Of a stretch of 16,189 bases of DNA, positions 6,650-13,791 are shown in pieces. The stretch lies in the NCBI GenBank assembly GCA_938046115.1, contig CALIXX010000017.1, positions 1 through 16,189 of the forward strand, written 5' to 3'. Both the position numbers and the translations under genes were made by a program. The notes under the pieces are model-generated. The model had not been told where the DNA came from. It was given only the letters and a program-made list of their open reading frames with translations, and did no database searches. The DNA is from an uncultured Candidatus Saccharibacteria bacterium. GTDB taxonomy: Bacteria > Patescibacteriota > Saccharimonadia > Saccharimonadales > Saccharimonadaceae. Position 1 is the stretch's first letter. Every line of letters begins with the position of its first letter.

Positions 6650-8431
6650 ATGCATATATCTGATTCTACTATCGTCAAACTTCTCGAGCGCAGTGGCGCT
6701 GCGACCAGCCAGCAGCTCCAACCACTGGTGAGTGAGGCTGCGTCGTCTAATTTGCGGCTGCAAGATATTGTCTTGCAAAATAACCTCATCGACGAACGTG
6801 CTCTCACCAAGCTCTACGCTACCTACGCTGACATCCCTTATATCGAGCCCGATCCGCGTGATATCCCCTCCGACATCCTCATGCGCATCCCTGAGCGAAT
6901 CGCGCGCCAGTATAATGCTGTCATCTTCAAGATCGACCCTGATGGGCTCATCCACTTGGCGATGGACGACCCAGACGATGTGCAAGCCGTCAACTTCATC
7001 GAGAAGGAGATCGGCACCAATACTCGCATCTACATTGCGCCGCGCAGTAACATCCTGGAGTGTCTTGAAGGGTACCGCGGCGATGTGACGCAGGAGCTCA
7101 AGGAAGTGATCGACATCCAGCGCGAGGATGATGGCTCTAACCAAAAAGTGACCGAAGCAGAGGTAGCGGAAGACTCACCAATCGCCCAGACGGTTAATCT
7201 GTTACTAGAGTATGCCATCCGCAGCAACGCCAGCGATATCCACATCGAGCCCCGCGAGCAATTCGTACAAGTACGTTACCGGATTGATGGTGTCCTTAAA
7301 GAAGTAAACCGCCTACCCAAGAATGTGCTCGGTGCGCTCGTAAGCCGCATTAAGATCCTCTCCAACCTTAAGATAGACGAACGCCGCATACCGCAAGACG
7401 GTCGCTTTAAGATTAAAGTCGCAGGCAAGCAGTATGCCCTGCGCGTTAGCACACTACCCATCGCAGATGGTGAGAAGGTGGTGATGCGTATCCTCGACGA
7501 ATCGAACCAAGCAGTGACACTCGAGCAGCTCGGCTACTGGGGTCATTCGCTGGCTGTTATCAATCAAGCGCTGACCGAGCCCAATGGGATGATCCTCGTG
7601 ACGGGCCCAACCGGGAGCGGTAAGTCTACCTCACTTTTCTCCGTCCTTTCGATGCTTAATACACCTGAGGTCAATATCTCAACCATTGAGGATCCCGTGG
7701 AGTATAAGATCCCCGGCGTCAACCAAACCCAAACCAATAGCAAAGCTGGCATGACTTTCGCCAGTGGTTTGCGTGCTCTGCTGCGCCAAGACCCAAACAT
7801 TATCATGGTGGGTGAGATCCGCGACGGCGAGACAGCTAACCTTGGTGTGCAAGCTGCCCTAACCGGCCACTTGGTGTTTAGTACACTCCACACCAACAAC
7901 GCCGCTACCTGCTTGCCACGCCTGCTTGATATGGGGATCGAGCCCTTCCTTATCGCCAGTACCGTTAAGGCCGTGGTGGGCCAGCGCCTGGTGCGCCGCC
8001 TCTGCATGAATTGCCGCCAAAGCTATGTACCCAACCAAACAGAAGTCGCAGAAATCGTCCGCCTCTTTCACCTTGCACCGGGCCAAAATTTCTATTACAT
8101 CCATCAGCTTGAGGCCCAGGCTATCGTCCAAAAGGTCGGTGGTGAGACACCCTGGGGCACGACGGACACCACCATCGCTGCCCTCTGGCAGCCAAACCCA
8201 AATGGCTGCGATGAGTGTAATCACACCGGCTTCAAGGGCCGGGTGGGTATCTACGAAGTCCTCGGCACTTCGCGCGAAATCCAAAAGATGATTATCGGCG
8301 GCAATACCAGCAACGAAATCCAAGATCAAGCCGTCGCCGAGGGGATGACCACCATGCTCACCGATGGATTAATAAAAGCAATCCGCGGCAACACCACTGT
8401 AGAAGAAGTGCTCCGCGTCACAAAGGAATAA
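6650..8431 (+). CDS. pilB: Type IV pilus assembly ATPase PilB (GspE family)
   Basis: PilB is the hexameric cytoplasmic motor that powers pilin polymerisation. The 593 residues contain a GspE/PilB N-terminal domain (about 1-150) and a secretion ATPase domain. Visible elements are a DIHIEP aspartate-box region near 200, Walker A GPTGSGKST (319-327), Walker B IIMVGEIRD (384-392) and the histidine box TLHTN. The zinc-binding cysteines Cys452/Cys455 (CMNC) and Cys520/Cys523 (CDEC) distinguish PilB/GspE from the retraction ATPase PilT. The insert between the two cysteine pairs, about 65 residues, is fairly long. It heads the pilus locus, with pilC one base downstream. No Shine-Dalgarno is obvious. 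The ATG at 6650 fits the domain start. Confidence 0.96.
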   Translation: MHISDSTIVKLLERSGAATSQQLQPLVSEAASSNLRLQDIVLQNNLIDERALTKLYATYADIPYIEPDPRDIPSDILMRIPERIARQYNAVIFKIDPDGLIHLAMDDPDDVQAVNFIEKEIGTNTRIYIAPRSNILECLEGYRGDVTQELKEVIDIQREDDGSNQKVTEAEVAEDSPIAQTVNLLLEYAIRSNASDIHIEPREQFVQVRYRIDGVLKEVNRLPKNVLGALVSRIKILSNLKIDERRIPQDGRFKIKVAGKQYALRVSTLPIADGEKVVMRILDESNQAVTLEQLGYWGHSLAVINQALTEPNGMILVTGPTGSGKSTSLFSVLSMLNTPEVNISTIEDPVEYKIPGVNQTQTNSKAGMTFASGLRALLRQDPNIIMVGEIRDGETANLGVQAALTGHLVFSTLHTNNAATCLPRLLDMGIEPFLIASTVKAVVGQRLVRRLCMNCRQSYVPNQTEVAEIVRLFHLAPGQNFYYIHQLEAQAIVQKVGGETPWGTTDTTIAALWQPNPNGCDECNHTGFKGRVGIYEVLGTSREIQKMIIGGNTSNEIQDQAVAEGMTTMLTDGLIKAIRGNTTVEEVLRVTKE

Positions 8432-8432
8432 C

Positions 8433-9650
8433 ATGCCACAATTTCGCTACATCGCCATCACGAACAAAAACGACTCCATCAATGGGACGATCGACGCCCC
8501 TGATCGTGCCAGTGCCTTAGCCAGCCTGAGCCGCCAAGGCCTGCGACCGATTAGTGCTGAGGAAGTCAAGCCAAAGCGCGCCAGCTTTGCTCTCTTTGGT
8601 GGTAATAAGGTCAAGAGTGAAGATTTGGTGATGTTTACCCGCCAACTTAGTGCCATGGTGTCGGCTGGTGTGCCGCTGCTGCGCGCCATGGGTTCGCTGC
8701 ACGACCACACGAGTAGCAAAGCCCTCCAAATGGTGACAGGTGACCTGCTACGCGATGTCGAGGGCGGTATGGCACTCGCCGACGCACTCGAAAAACACCC
8801 AGAGACCTTCAACACCGTTTTTATTAACATGGTGCGTGCGGGTGAGGCAGCTGGTATTCTCGATGATATCCTCAAACGCCTCGCCATGCAACAAGAAAAA
8901 AACGCCAGTATGCGCAAGAAGATCAAAAGCGCCATGACATACCCCACCGTGCTCATCGTTATCACTATTGCCGCCTTTTTTGGCTTGATGGTCTTTGTTA
9001 TTCCGCAAATCGGCAGTATTGTGCGTGGCCTCGGCGGGCCAGATGCCAAGTTACCCGCCATTACCGAGTTTATGCTCGGGCTGAGCGCGTTTATCATCCA
9101 GTATGGGATCTTTATCATTGCTGCGCTTGGTGCGGGGATATACTTCTTCCGCCGCTATATCAAGACACCAGCAGGCAAGCTCTGGCTCCACACCATCATT
9201 CTCAAGATACCCAAGATTAATGATATCATCACTAAGATCGCCGTTGCCCGCTTTGCCCGCACCTTTTCGGCGTTGATGGGGTCGGGGGTAGCAGTGCTTG
9301 AGTCCCTCCGCGTGACTGCCCGAGCGGTGGGCAACAAAGTCTACGAAAATGCCCTCAATGATGCTGCCGAGCAAGTCAAAAATGGGCGCAACCTCTCGAG
9401 CATCATCGAGAAGAACCCACTCTTCCCGCCCATCGTGGCGCAAATGCTCTCTGTTGGCGAAGAGACCGGCCAGACCGATACTGTACTCGTAAAGGTGGCC
9501 GATTATTATGAGGAGGAAGTGGACGTCGCGATCGATGGCATCAGCTCCATCATTGAGCCTGTTATGATCGTCATCATGGGTGGCATGGTGGGGCTGATTG
9601 CTGCTTCGGTGATGTTGCCAATCTCGAATATGGCAAATCAGATTAAGTAG
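8433..9650 (+). CDS. pilC: Type IV pilus inner-membrane platform protein PilC (GspF family)
   Basis: PilC is the polytopic platform that PilB turns to add or extract pilins. The 405 residues hold the expected tandem T2SSF cytoplasmic domains, the first at about 65-170 and the second at about 265-370. Three membrane segments lie at about 172-193, 214-237 and 376-396. Both repeats carry the typical pattern FTRQLSAMVSAGVPLLRAM / FARTFSALMGSGVAVLESL and the closing MVRAGEAAGILDD / MLSVGEETGQTD. The start lies one base after the pilB stop, with AAAGGA inside the last pilB codons serving as ribosome-binding site, so the two are co-transcribed and probably co-translated. Length and domain order are normal for the family. 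Confidence 0.96.
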   Translation: MPQFRYIAITNKNDSINGTIDAPDRASALASLSRQGLRPISAEEVKPKRASFALFGGNKVKSEDLVMFTRQLSAMVSAGVPLLRAMGSLHDHTSSKALQMVTGDLLRDVEGGMALADALEKHPETFNTVFINMVRAGEAAGILDDILKRLAMQQEKNASMRKKIKSAMTYPTVLIVITIAAFFGLMVFVIPQIGSIVRGLGGPDAKLPAITEFMLGLSAFIIQYGIFIIAALGAGIYFFRRYIKTPAGKLWLHTIILKIPKINDIITKIAVARFARTFSALMGSGVAVLESLRVTARAVGNKVYENALNDAAEQVKNGRNLSSIIEKNPLFPPIVAQMLSVGEETGQTDTVLVKVADYYEEEVDVAIDGISSIIEPVMIVIMGGMVGLIAASVMLPISNMANQIK

Positions 9651-9823
9651 TGTTGGATTCCCTATTCTCCGTCAGTGTTTCAACCACGCATTAGCTCTTT
9701 ATCTGATAGCGTGATCTGCCACTGGCCAGCGACCTGTCTTTTTTGCCATTATCACACCACGAACAACAGTCTACCGATCCATGACAATCCTCCTCAAAAC
9801 GCTAGCGTTTATCATATCGCTTA

Positions 9824-9832
9824 TGCTATAAT
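9824..9832 (+). promoter_or_regulatory. Extended -10 (TGC TATAAT) of the pilM operon
   Basis: TGC immediately precedes a perfect TATAAT in the 200-base gap between pilC and pilM. The predicted start near 9839 leaves a leader of about 11 bases before the pilM ATG, with only a weak purine run (GGAAACGA). This suggests the pilMNO group is transcribed separately from pilBC. Confidence 0.6.
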
Positions 9833-9850
9833 GACGGAAACGAACGTATC

Positions 9851-10909
9851 ATGGCAAAGTTATTTTATCGCGACAAACCAATCATTGGTCTCGACATTAG
9901 TCAGACAGGCATCAAAATCATGTCGATCGACCCCAAGCGCTGGCTCGTGCTAGGCTATGGTTCGCTTGACCTCGACCCCAAGGAAGTCCAGACATCGCTC
10001 GACAACCCCGATGATTCCTACCTGGCTGAGCGCCTCAGCTCGCTCATCAACGAGCATCTGATTGGCAACCTCGGTAGCGACCACGTGGTGATTGGTGTAC
10101 CGACCAGTCGCACCTACTCGCGCACTTTCATGATCCCAGCCAAAGAAGCAGCGCACCTCGATGGTGCTATTCAGGTGGAGGTCGACCAGTATATCCCCTT
10201 GCCGCTTGATTCGCTCTATGTTGATTATGAGGTAATTGAACACACAAAGGATCAGCTCAACGTTGTGATGTCTGCCGTGCCCAAGCAGCTGGTAGACGCC
10301 TGCCTGCAAGCAGCCGAAGCAGTGGGGCTCGTGCCGGTAGTTGTTGAGCCCAATATTAACGCTATTGCGCGCGTACTCGACAGTGCTGATGCTGGCAACC
10401 TTCTCACGCTCGTCGTTGATATTGGCCCAGCGAGCACCGATATCGCTGTGCTAGATAAAAGCGCCGTCCGCCTCACTGGTGGAGTGGCAATTGGCGGTAA
10501 TACCTTCACTATCGACATCTCGAAGCATCTCAACATCACACTCGAGAATGCCCACCAGCTCAAGGTGCTCAATGGCCTCTCGCCTGGGCCACGCCAAGCT
10601 GGCATCACCGAGGCACTCAAACCAAGCCTCAAGCGCATTAGCACCGAAATTCGCAAGGTGATCCGCTATTATAACGACCGGATTGGTGATGAGCGTAAGA
10701 TCGAGCAGATCGTCATCGTCGGTGGTGGTAGCAATGTACCAGGCATGGGCGACTTCTTCACCAACGACCTCGTCATGCCAGTGCGCGTCGTTAATCCATG
10801 GCAAAAGCTCGACTTTGGCAAACTCCAGCAGCCCCAAAAGCAGTTTCGGCCACGGTATATCAGTGTTGCAGGCTTGGCCAGCCTTAGTAGTGGGGAGATT
10901 TGGAAATGA
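9851..10909 (+). CDS. pilM: Type IV pilus assembly protein PilM
   Basis: PilM is an actin/FtsA-like cytoplasmic protein that binds the N-terminal tail of PilN and connects the motor to the membrane alignment complex. The 352 residues show ASKHA nucleotide-binding elements: GLDISQTGIK (13-22, phosphate 1), VVDIGPASTDI around Asp190 (phosphate 2) and IVIVGGGSNVPG around 291 (adenosine). The segment VEVDQYIPLPLDSLYVDY is the typical PilM/PilA-family stretch. It starts an operon in which each following gene overlaps the previous stop by ATGA. The N-terminus fits the family. Homologous to the actin-like pilus proteins found throughout CPR bacteria. Confidence 0.93.
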   Translation: MAKLFYRDKPIIGLDISQTGIKIMSIDPKRWLVLGYGSLDLDPKEVQTSLDNPDDSYLAERLSSLINEHLIGNLGSDHVVIGVPTSRTYSRTFMIPAKEAAHLDGAIQVEVDQYIPLPLDSLYVDYEVIEHTKDQLNVVMSAVPKQLVDACLQAAEAVGLVPVVVEPNINAIARVLDSADAGNLLTLVVDIGPASTDIAVLDKSAVRLTGGVAIGGNTFTIDISKHLNITLENAHQLKVLNGLSPGPRQAGITEALKPSLKRISTEIRKVIRYYNDRIGDERKIEQIVIVGGGSNVPGMGDFFTNDLVMPVRVVNPWQKLDFGKLQQPQKQFRPRYISVAGLASLSSGEIWK

Positions 10910-11466
10910 TTAATCTATTGCCACCAGCGTATAAAAAACAACTCGCTGCGAGCCGCACCAACACCTTACTGCGCCGCTATGTCGTGCTGCTGTTTGTCTT
11001 GGTCTTTGTTGTTTTGGCTGAGATTGGCGGCGTGTATTTCTTCATCGCAACCGAGCGGGGCCGCAACCAAGCTGCCGTGGAGCGCAACCACAACAAAACT
11101 GCCGAGTACGCTACCGTCAAGCGCGAAGCCACTGAATTCAAAGCCAACCTCACTACTGCCAAAGCCATCCTCGACCAACAAGTATCGTACACCCGCCTCA
11201 TCAAGCTCATTGCCGACCGCCTCCCACCCAACGTCATCATCGAACAGCTTAATATTGACCCAACCACCTTTGGCACCCCCACCACACTGAGCATTCGTGC
11301 CAAAGGCTACAACGATGCCATTGCTCTGCGCAACCGCCTCAACGACTCCGCTATCTTCTCTAGTGTCAGCTTCCAATCCATCACCCTGCAGGAAAAAGAC
11401 GCCGGTAGCTACCCCTACACCTCAACCTACAGTGTCACATTCAAGAAAGGAATCGGCCAACAATGA
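10906..11466 (+). CDS. pilN: Type IV pilus assembly protein PilN
   Basis: PilN is a bitopic membrane protein whose short cytoplasmic tail docks on PilM and whose outer domain pairs with PilO. The 186 residues start with the diagnostic PilM-binding motif MINLLPP, followed by a basic stretch, one membrane helix (about 25-47), a coiled-coil region, and a ferredoxin-like periplasmic/extracytoplasmic domain with the family's LPPNVIIEQLNID element. The start at 10906 is preferred over a TTG two codons upstream because the motif begins here, the ATG overlaps the pilM TGA (ATGA), and GGGGAG lies eight bases upstream. Confidence 0.92.
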   Translation: MINLLPPAYKKQLAASRTNTLLRRYVVLLFVLVFVVLAEIGGVYFFIATERGRNQAAVERNHNKTAEYATVKREATEFKANLTTAKAILDQQVSYTRLIKLIADRLPPNVIIEQLNIDPTTFGTPTTLSIRAKGYNDAIALRNRLNDSAIFSSVSFQSITLQEKDAGSYPYTSTYSVTFKKGIGQQ

Positions 11467-12104
11467 GCAAAAAATTCACGCTAACGGCGACAAATCTCCG
11501 CATTATCCTCGCCGTGTCGCTGGTAGCCATTACTGCAATTGGAGCTGGTGGCTTTGCCCTGGCCTATAACTGGCTTGATGGCTTTGCGGCCGATGCCAGC
11601 ACTGTTGCCTCGCACGCTGCCGCCAGTGAGTCTGAGCTGCAAGAGCTCTCCCAGACCGAAAAGATGCTCAAAACGCAGCATCATGCCGTCGAGCGCGCCT
11701 CCAAGATCGCTGCCGAAAGTAAAAGCTACCAATATCAAGATCAGATTATCAACGACCTCAATGACTTTGCCCGCAAGGCTGGCATTACTATCTCAGACAT
11801 CACCTTTGCTGACGACAACGCCAAGGGTGGCTCATCGAGCAGTTCGTCAAGCAGTTCATCGAGTAGCAACAAGACAGGCACATCCCTTCCTGCGATTGCC
11901 GGACTCAAAGCCACCACCGCCTCTGTTACCGTCAAGAACCCCGTCGAGTATCGCAAGCTCCTTACCTTCATGTACTTGGTGGAGCAAAGCCTGACGAAGA
12001 TGCGCATCGCCAATGTTGACCTCTCGCGCAGCACCGCTCAAGGCCAGGCACCCGATAGTATCACTAGCAACACATTAACCATCGAGGTATATCTCCGATC
12101 ATGA
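11463..12104 (+). CDS. pilO: Type IV pilus assembly protein PilO-like
   Basis: This 213-residue protein is the expected partner of PilN in the pilus alignment complex: a short basic N-terminus, one membrane helix (about 13-34), a coiled coil (about 50-90), then an extracytoplasmic alpha/beta domain (DQIINDLNDFARKAGITISD, then a conserved-looking EYRKLLTFMYLVEQ helix). The family assignment comes from gene order and architecture more than from sequence motifs, since PilO diverges strongly. The outer domain is interrupted by 12 consecutive serines (codons 11832-11867), probably a flexible linker between its two halves. The ATG overlaps the pilN stop (ATGA). Confidence 0.85.
   Translation: MSKKFTLTATNLRIILAVSLVAITAIGAGGFALAYNWLDGFAADASTVASHAAASESELQELSQTEKMLKTQHHAVERASKIAAESKSYQYQDQIINDLNDFARKAGITISDITFADDNAKGGSSSSSSSSSSSSNKTGTSLPAIAGLKATTASVTVKNPVEYRKLLTFMYLVEQSLTKMRIANVDLSRSTAQGQAPDSITSNTLTIEVYLRS
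11832..11867 (+). repeat. Three tandem 12-base units encoding 12 serines
   Basis: The units are TCATCGAGCAGT, TCGTCAAGCAGT and TCATCGAGTAGC. Each uses TCA, TCG, AGC and AGT exactly once, in the pattern TCN-TCN-AGY-AGY. Units 2 and 3 each differ from unit 1 at two bases, and all differences are synonymous. This looks like triplication of a 12-base unit within pilO. Confidence 0.8.
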
Positions 12105-12385
12105 ACAGCGATCTCTCACTCGCCGCGCTTGGGCGCGCCAGTAGCAAATTTCTCCACCGCTACCACATTATTCTCTTCGTCATTATCGCCTTTGGCGGCC
12201 TAGCGGTTACTACCTTCTTGCTCAATACCACCATCTCCAAAGCGTCAGAGGCTGCTCCACCCCAGCCCACTAATGGCATCGACCAAGCGACTATCAAAAA
12301 AATCGAGCAACTCAAAACCGCCAGCGAATCCGACCAAAGCGCCAGCCAACTGCCGATTAGCTCGCGTAACCCATTTGTCGAGTAA
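12101..12385 (+). CDS. Small single-pass membrane protein ending the pilMNO operon
   Basis: This encodes 94 residues: a cytoplasmic N-terminus of about 21 residues, one membrane helix (about 22-41), and a roughly 50-residue outer tail of low complexity (Ser, Ala, Gln, Pro) ending in SSRNPFVE. The ATG overlaps the pilO stop (ATGA), so it is made together with PilMNO. The position matches that of PilP in Proteobacteria, and a terminal NPF/DPF-type motif is reminiscent of PilP. It lacks a lipobox cysteine and the globular PilP domain, so I call it a positional analogue only. It could tether the PilNO complex to another envelope component. Confidence 0.75.
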   Translation: MNSDLSLAALGRASSKFLHRYHIILFVIIAFGGLAVTTFLLNTTISKASEAAPPQPTNGIDQATIKKIEQLKTASESDQSASQLPISSRNPFVE

Positions 12386-12389
12386 CATT

Positions 12390-12423
12390 TTGCGCAGCCG
12401 CAGTGGAGCTTTTTGCGGCGCAA
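12390..12423 (+). promoter_or_regulatory. Inverted repeat between the pilus operon and the PRC-barrel gene
   Basis: TTGCGC...CGCA (12390-12402, with three unpaired bases) pairs with TGCGGCGCAA (12414-12423), giving about ten G/C-rich base pairs. The right arm ends immediately before the TGCTATACT promoter of the next gene. There is no T run after it, so it is a poor intrinsic terminator. It might slow RNA polymerase from pilO or act as an operator. Confidence 0.4.
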
Positions 12424-12432
12424 TGCTATACT
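12424..12432 (+). promoter_or_regulatory. Extended -10 (TGC TATACT) of the PRC-barrel gene, probably leaderless
   Basis: The nonamer is identical to that of tsaE. The hexamer ends six bases before the ATG at 12439, so the transcript should begin at the start codon. No Shine-Dalgarno is present. Confidence 0.6.
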
Positions 12433-12438
12433 ACACAT

Positions 12439-13041
12439 ATGATACTGCTCGGATCTGCACTCGCCAACTATCCTGTCATGAGCTTACAAATGGGCGGTAA
12501 AGTTGGCAGCCTCGCGCAGCCGCTTGTCGATCCAGCCACTCTAGCCATCGTTGCCTACACTGTGGATGGCTCATTCGCTAACGACACAACCATGCTGCTC
12601 CGCCTCGCTGATGTGCGTGAGATGAGTGAACTCGGCATGATCATCGACTCTGTCGACGAACTCATCACCCCCACCGACGTTATCAAGATCCAGCGCCTCT
12701 ACGAGCTCAAGTTTCACCTTTTGGGCATGCCTGTCCAAGACAAGCGCGGGCGGCGCCTGGGCAAGATTAGCGACTATACGATCGAGACGGGTAATTTTGT
12801 CATCCAGCAGCTCATCGTCCGGCGCTCGTGGCTCCACCGCCTCAATGATGCTGAGCTAGTTATCCATCGGTCACAAATTATCGAGATCAATAACGACGCT
12901 ATCATCGTCCAATCGCAGGCTGAGACCAAAAAGTCCGAGCAAAAGGCCACCCAACCAGCTATGAGTAGTGGCGAATACGTCAACCCCTTCCGTAAGCCAT
13001 CGCAAGCCCGAGAGTCAATCAAGAGCGACGAGCGTCGCTAA
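12439..13041 (+). CDS. Double PRC-barrel domain protein
   Basis: The 200 residues contain two PRC-barrel-like beta domains, one at about 7-75 (beginning VMSLQMGGKVGSLAQPLVDP) and one at about 83-150 (LLGMPVQDKRGRRLGKISDYTIE, then NFVIQQLIVRR). A polar, probably disordered tail follows (QAETKKSEQKATQP... to DERR). PRC barrels are small protein- or RNA-binding modules found in photosynthetic reaction centre H subunit, RimM and many sporulation or envelope proteins. The substrate here is unknown. The start at 12439 is preferred over an in-frame ATG at 12403, which would lie inside the inverted repeat and upstream of the -10 element. It sits directly after the pilus operon and converges on recX with four bases between the stops. 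Confidence 0.85.
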   Translation: MILLGSALANYPVMSLQMGGKVGSLAQPLVDPATLAIVAYTVDGSFANDTTMLLRLADVREMSELGMIIDSVDELITPTDVIKIQRLYELKFHLLGMPVQDKRGRRLGKISDYTIETGNFVIQQLIVRRSWLHRLNDAELVIHRSQIIEINNDAIIVQSQAETKKSEQKATQPAMSSGEYVNPFRKPSQARESIKSDERR

Positions 13042-13045
13042 CATA

Positions 13046-13717
13046 TCAGTATTCATCACCCGCCAACGCGGCTCGGATGTCATCATAGGCAAAACCCTGG
13101 CGCAAGAGATACGCGATAAGCTTTTGCTCGTCTGGGTAGCGGGGGCGTTTTTTGGCAATCACCTTAGCTAGCTCGTCTTCATCAGTCCGCCTCGACTGCG
13201 CTAATGCTTGGTGTATCACCTCCGGTGCAACGCCCTTAGCACGTAGCTCTGCCTCCAGCTTGCGGCGCGACACACCCTTACTCTGGTGGCGATTCTCCAC
13301 CCACCACTGGGCAAATGCCTCATCATCGATATGACCACGCTGCCTAAGATGCGCAAACACCCGTTGCACAACCGCTAGTGAAGCACCAGGCTTCTCAACC
13401 AGCGTGCCAGTTTTGCGTTGTTTATACTTGCGTGGCAGTGTTTTGCGCTGGAGATAGTCACGGATTTCGCGCGCACTGTGCGGCCGCATCAGAGTGTACT
13501 CAAGCGCCCGTGCGTAGAGCTTACCAAACTCCCCCTCGCGGCGCAGCTCAGCCAGCTCGGCCTCAGTCAGTACCCGTCCTACCTTCACGCCACAATCCAC
13601 TACCTGCGCCACATCAAGGCTAAAATCATACGTACCATCGATGAATACATTCACCCGATCGGCACTCCGCACCTGTGCAGTAAGCGCAGTGATGGTGTAG
13701 GTTTTTTCTGTCGGCAT
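13046..13717 (-). CDS. recX: Regulatory protein RecX
   Basis: RecX binds the RecA filament and limits its activity. The 223 residues match the three-helix repeat structure of the family: repeat 1 with YALEYTLMRPHSAREIRDYL (about 70-90), repeat 2 with DDEAFAQWWVENR and SKGVSRRKLEAELRAKGV (about 130-165), repeat 3 with KLIAYLLRQGFAYDDIRAAL near the C-terminus. An N-terminal beta domain (VNVFIDGTYDFSLDV) precedes them. A basic stretch RKTLPRKYKQRKTGT lies between repeats 1 and 2 and makes this copy longer than E. coli RecX. It has its own leaderless-type promoter although the upstream genes run in the same direction. recA is not in the window. Confidence 0.93.
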   Translation of the reverse strand: MPTEKTYTITALTAQVRSADRVNVFIDGTYDFSLDVAQVVDCGVKVGRVLTEAELAELRREGEFGKLYARALEYTLMRPHSAREIRDYLQRKTLPRKYKQRKTGTLVEKPGASLAVVQRVFAHLRQRGHIDDEAFAQWWVENRHQSKGVSRRKLEAELRAKGVAPEVIHQALAQSRRTDEDELAKVIAKKRPRYPDEQKLIAYLLRQGFAYDDIRAALAGDEY

Positions 13718-13723
13718 GTATGT

Positions 13724-13753
13724 ATTATATACAAATTTATTTAGTCATGTCAC
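13724..13753 (-). promoter_or_regulatory. Promoter of recX (GTGACA, 18 bases, TATAAT), probably leaderless
   Basis: On the minus strand GTGACA (13753-13748) matches five of six bases of the -35 consensus. It is separated by 18 bases from a perfect TATAAT (13729-13724), which ends six bases before the recX ATG at 13717. The expected start of transcription coincides with the start codon. This is the best complete promoter in the window. Confidence 0.72.
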
Positions 13754-13755
13754 CC

Positions 13756-13779
13756 AGCTCACCTCTCTAGAAATGAGCT
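13756..13779. repeat. Short inverted repeat between recX and the upstream gene
   Basis: AGCTCA (13756-13761) and TGAGCT (13774-13779) are perfect inverted arms around 12 bases, just after the stop of the gene at 13792 and just upstream of the recX -35. No T run follows on the minus strand. It could be a weak transcript end or a chance repeat. Confidence 0.3.
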
Positions 13780-13791
13780 ATGCAAACCCCA

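Noticed and set aside
8447..9118. 223-codon minus-strand frame inside pilC
   Set aside because: It is a shadow of pilC, produced by the low frequency of minus-strand stops in G/C-rich coding DNA. pilC itself shows family motifs throughout.
9651..9850. Possible terminator or pilin gene between pilC and pilM
   Set aside because: A T run (TCTTTTTTG, around 9720-9745) follows only a weak CTGGCCAG palindrome without a proper stem-loop. No frame has a class III prepilin leader. Only the pilM promoter is supportable.
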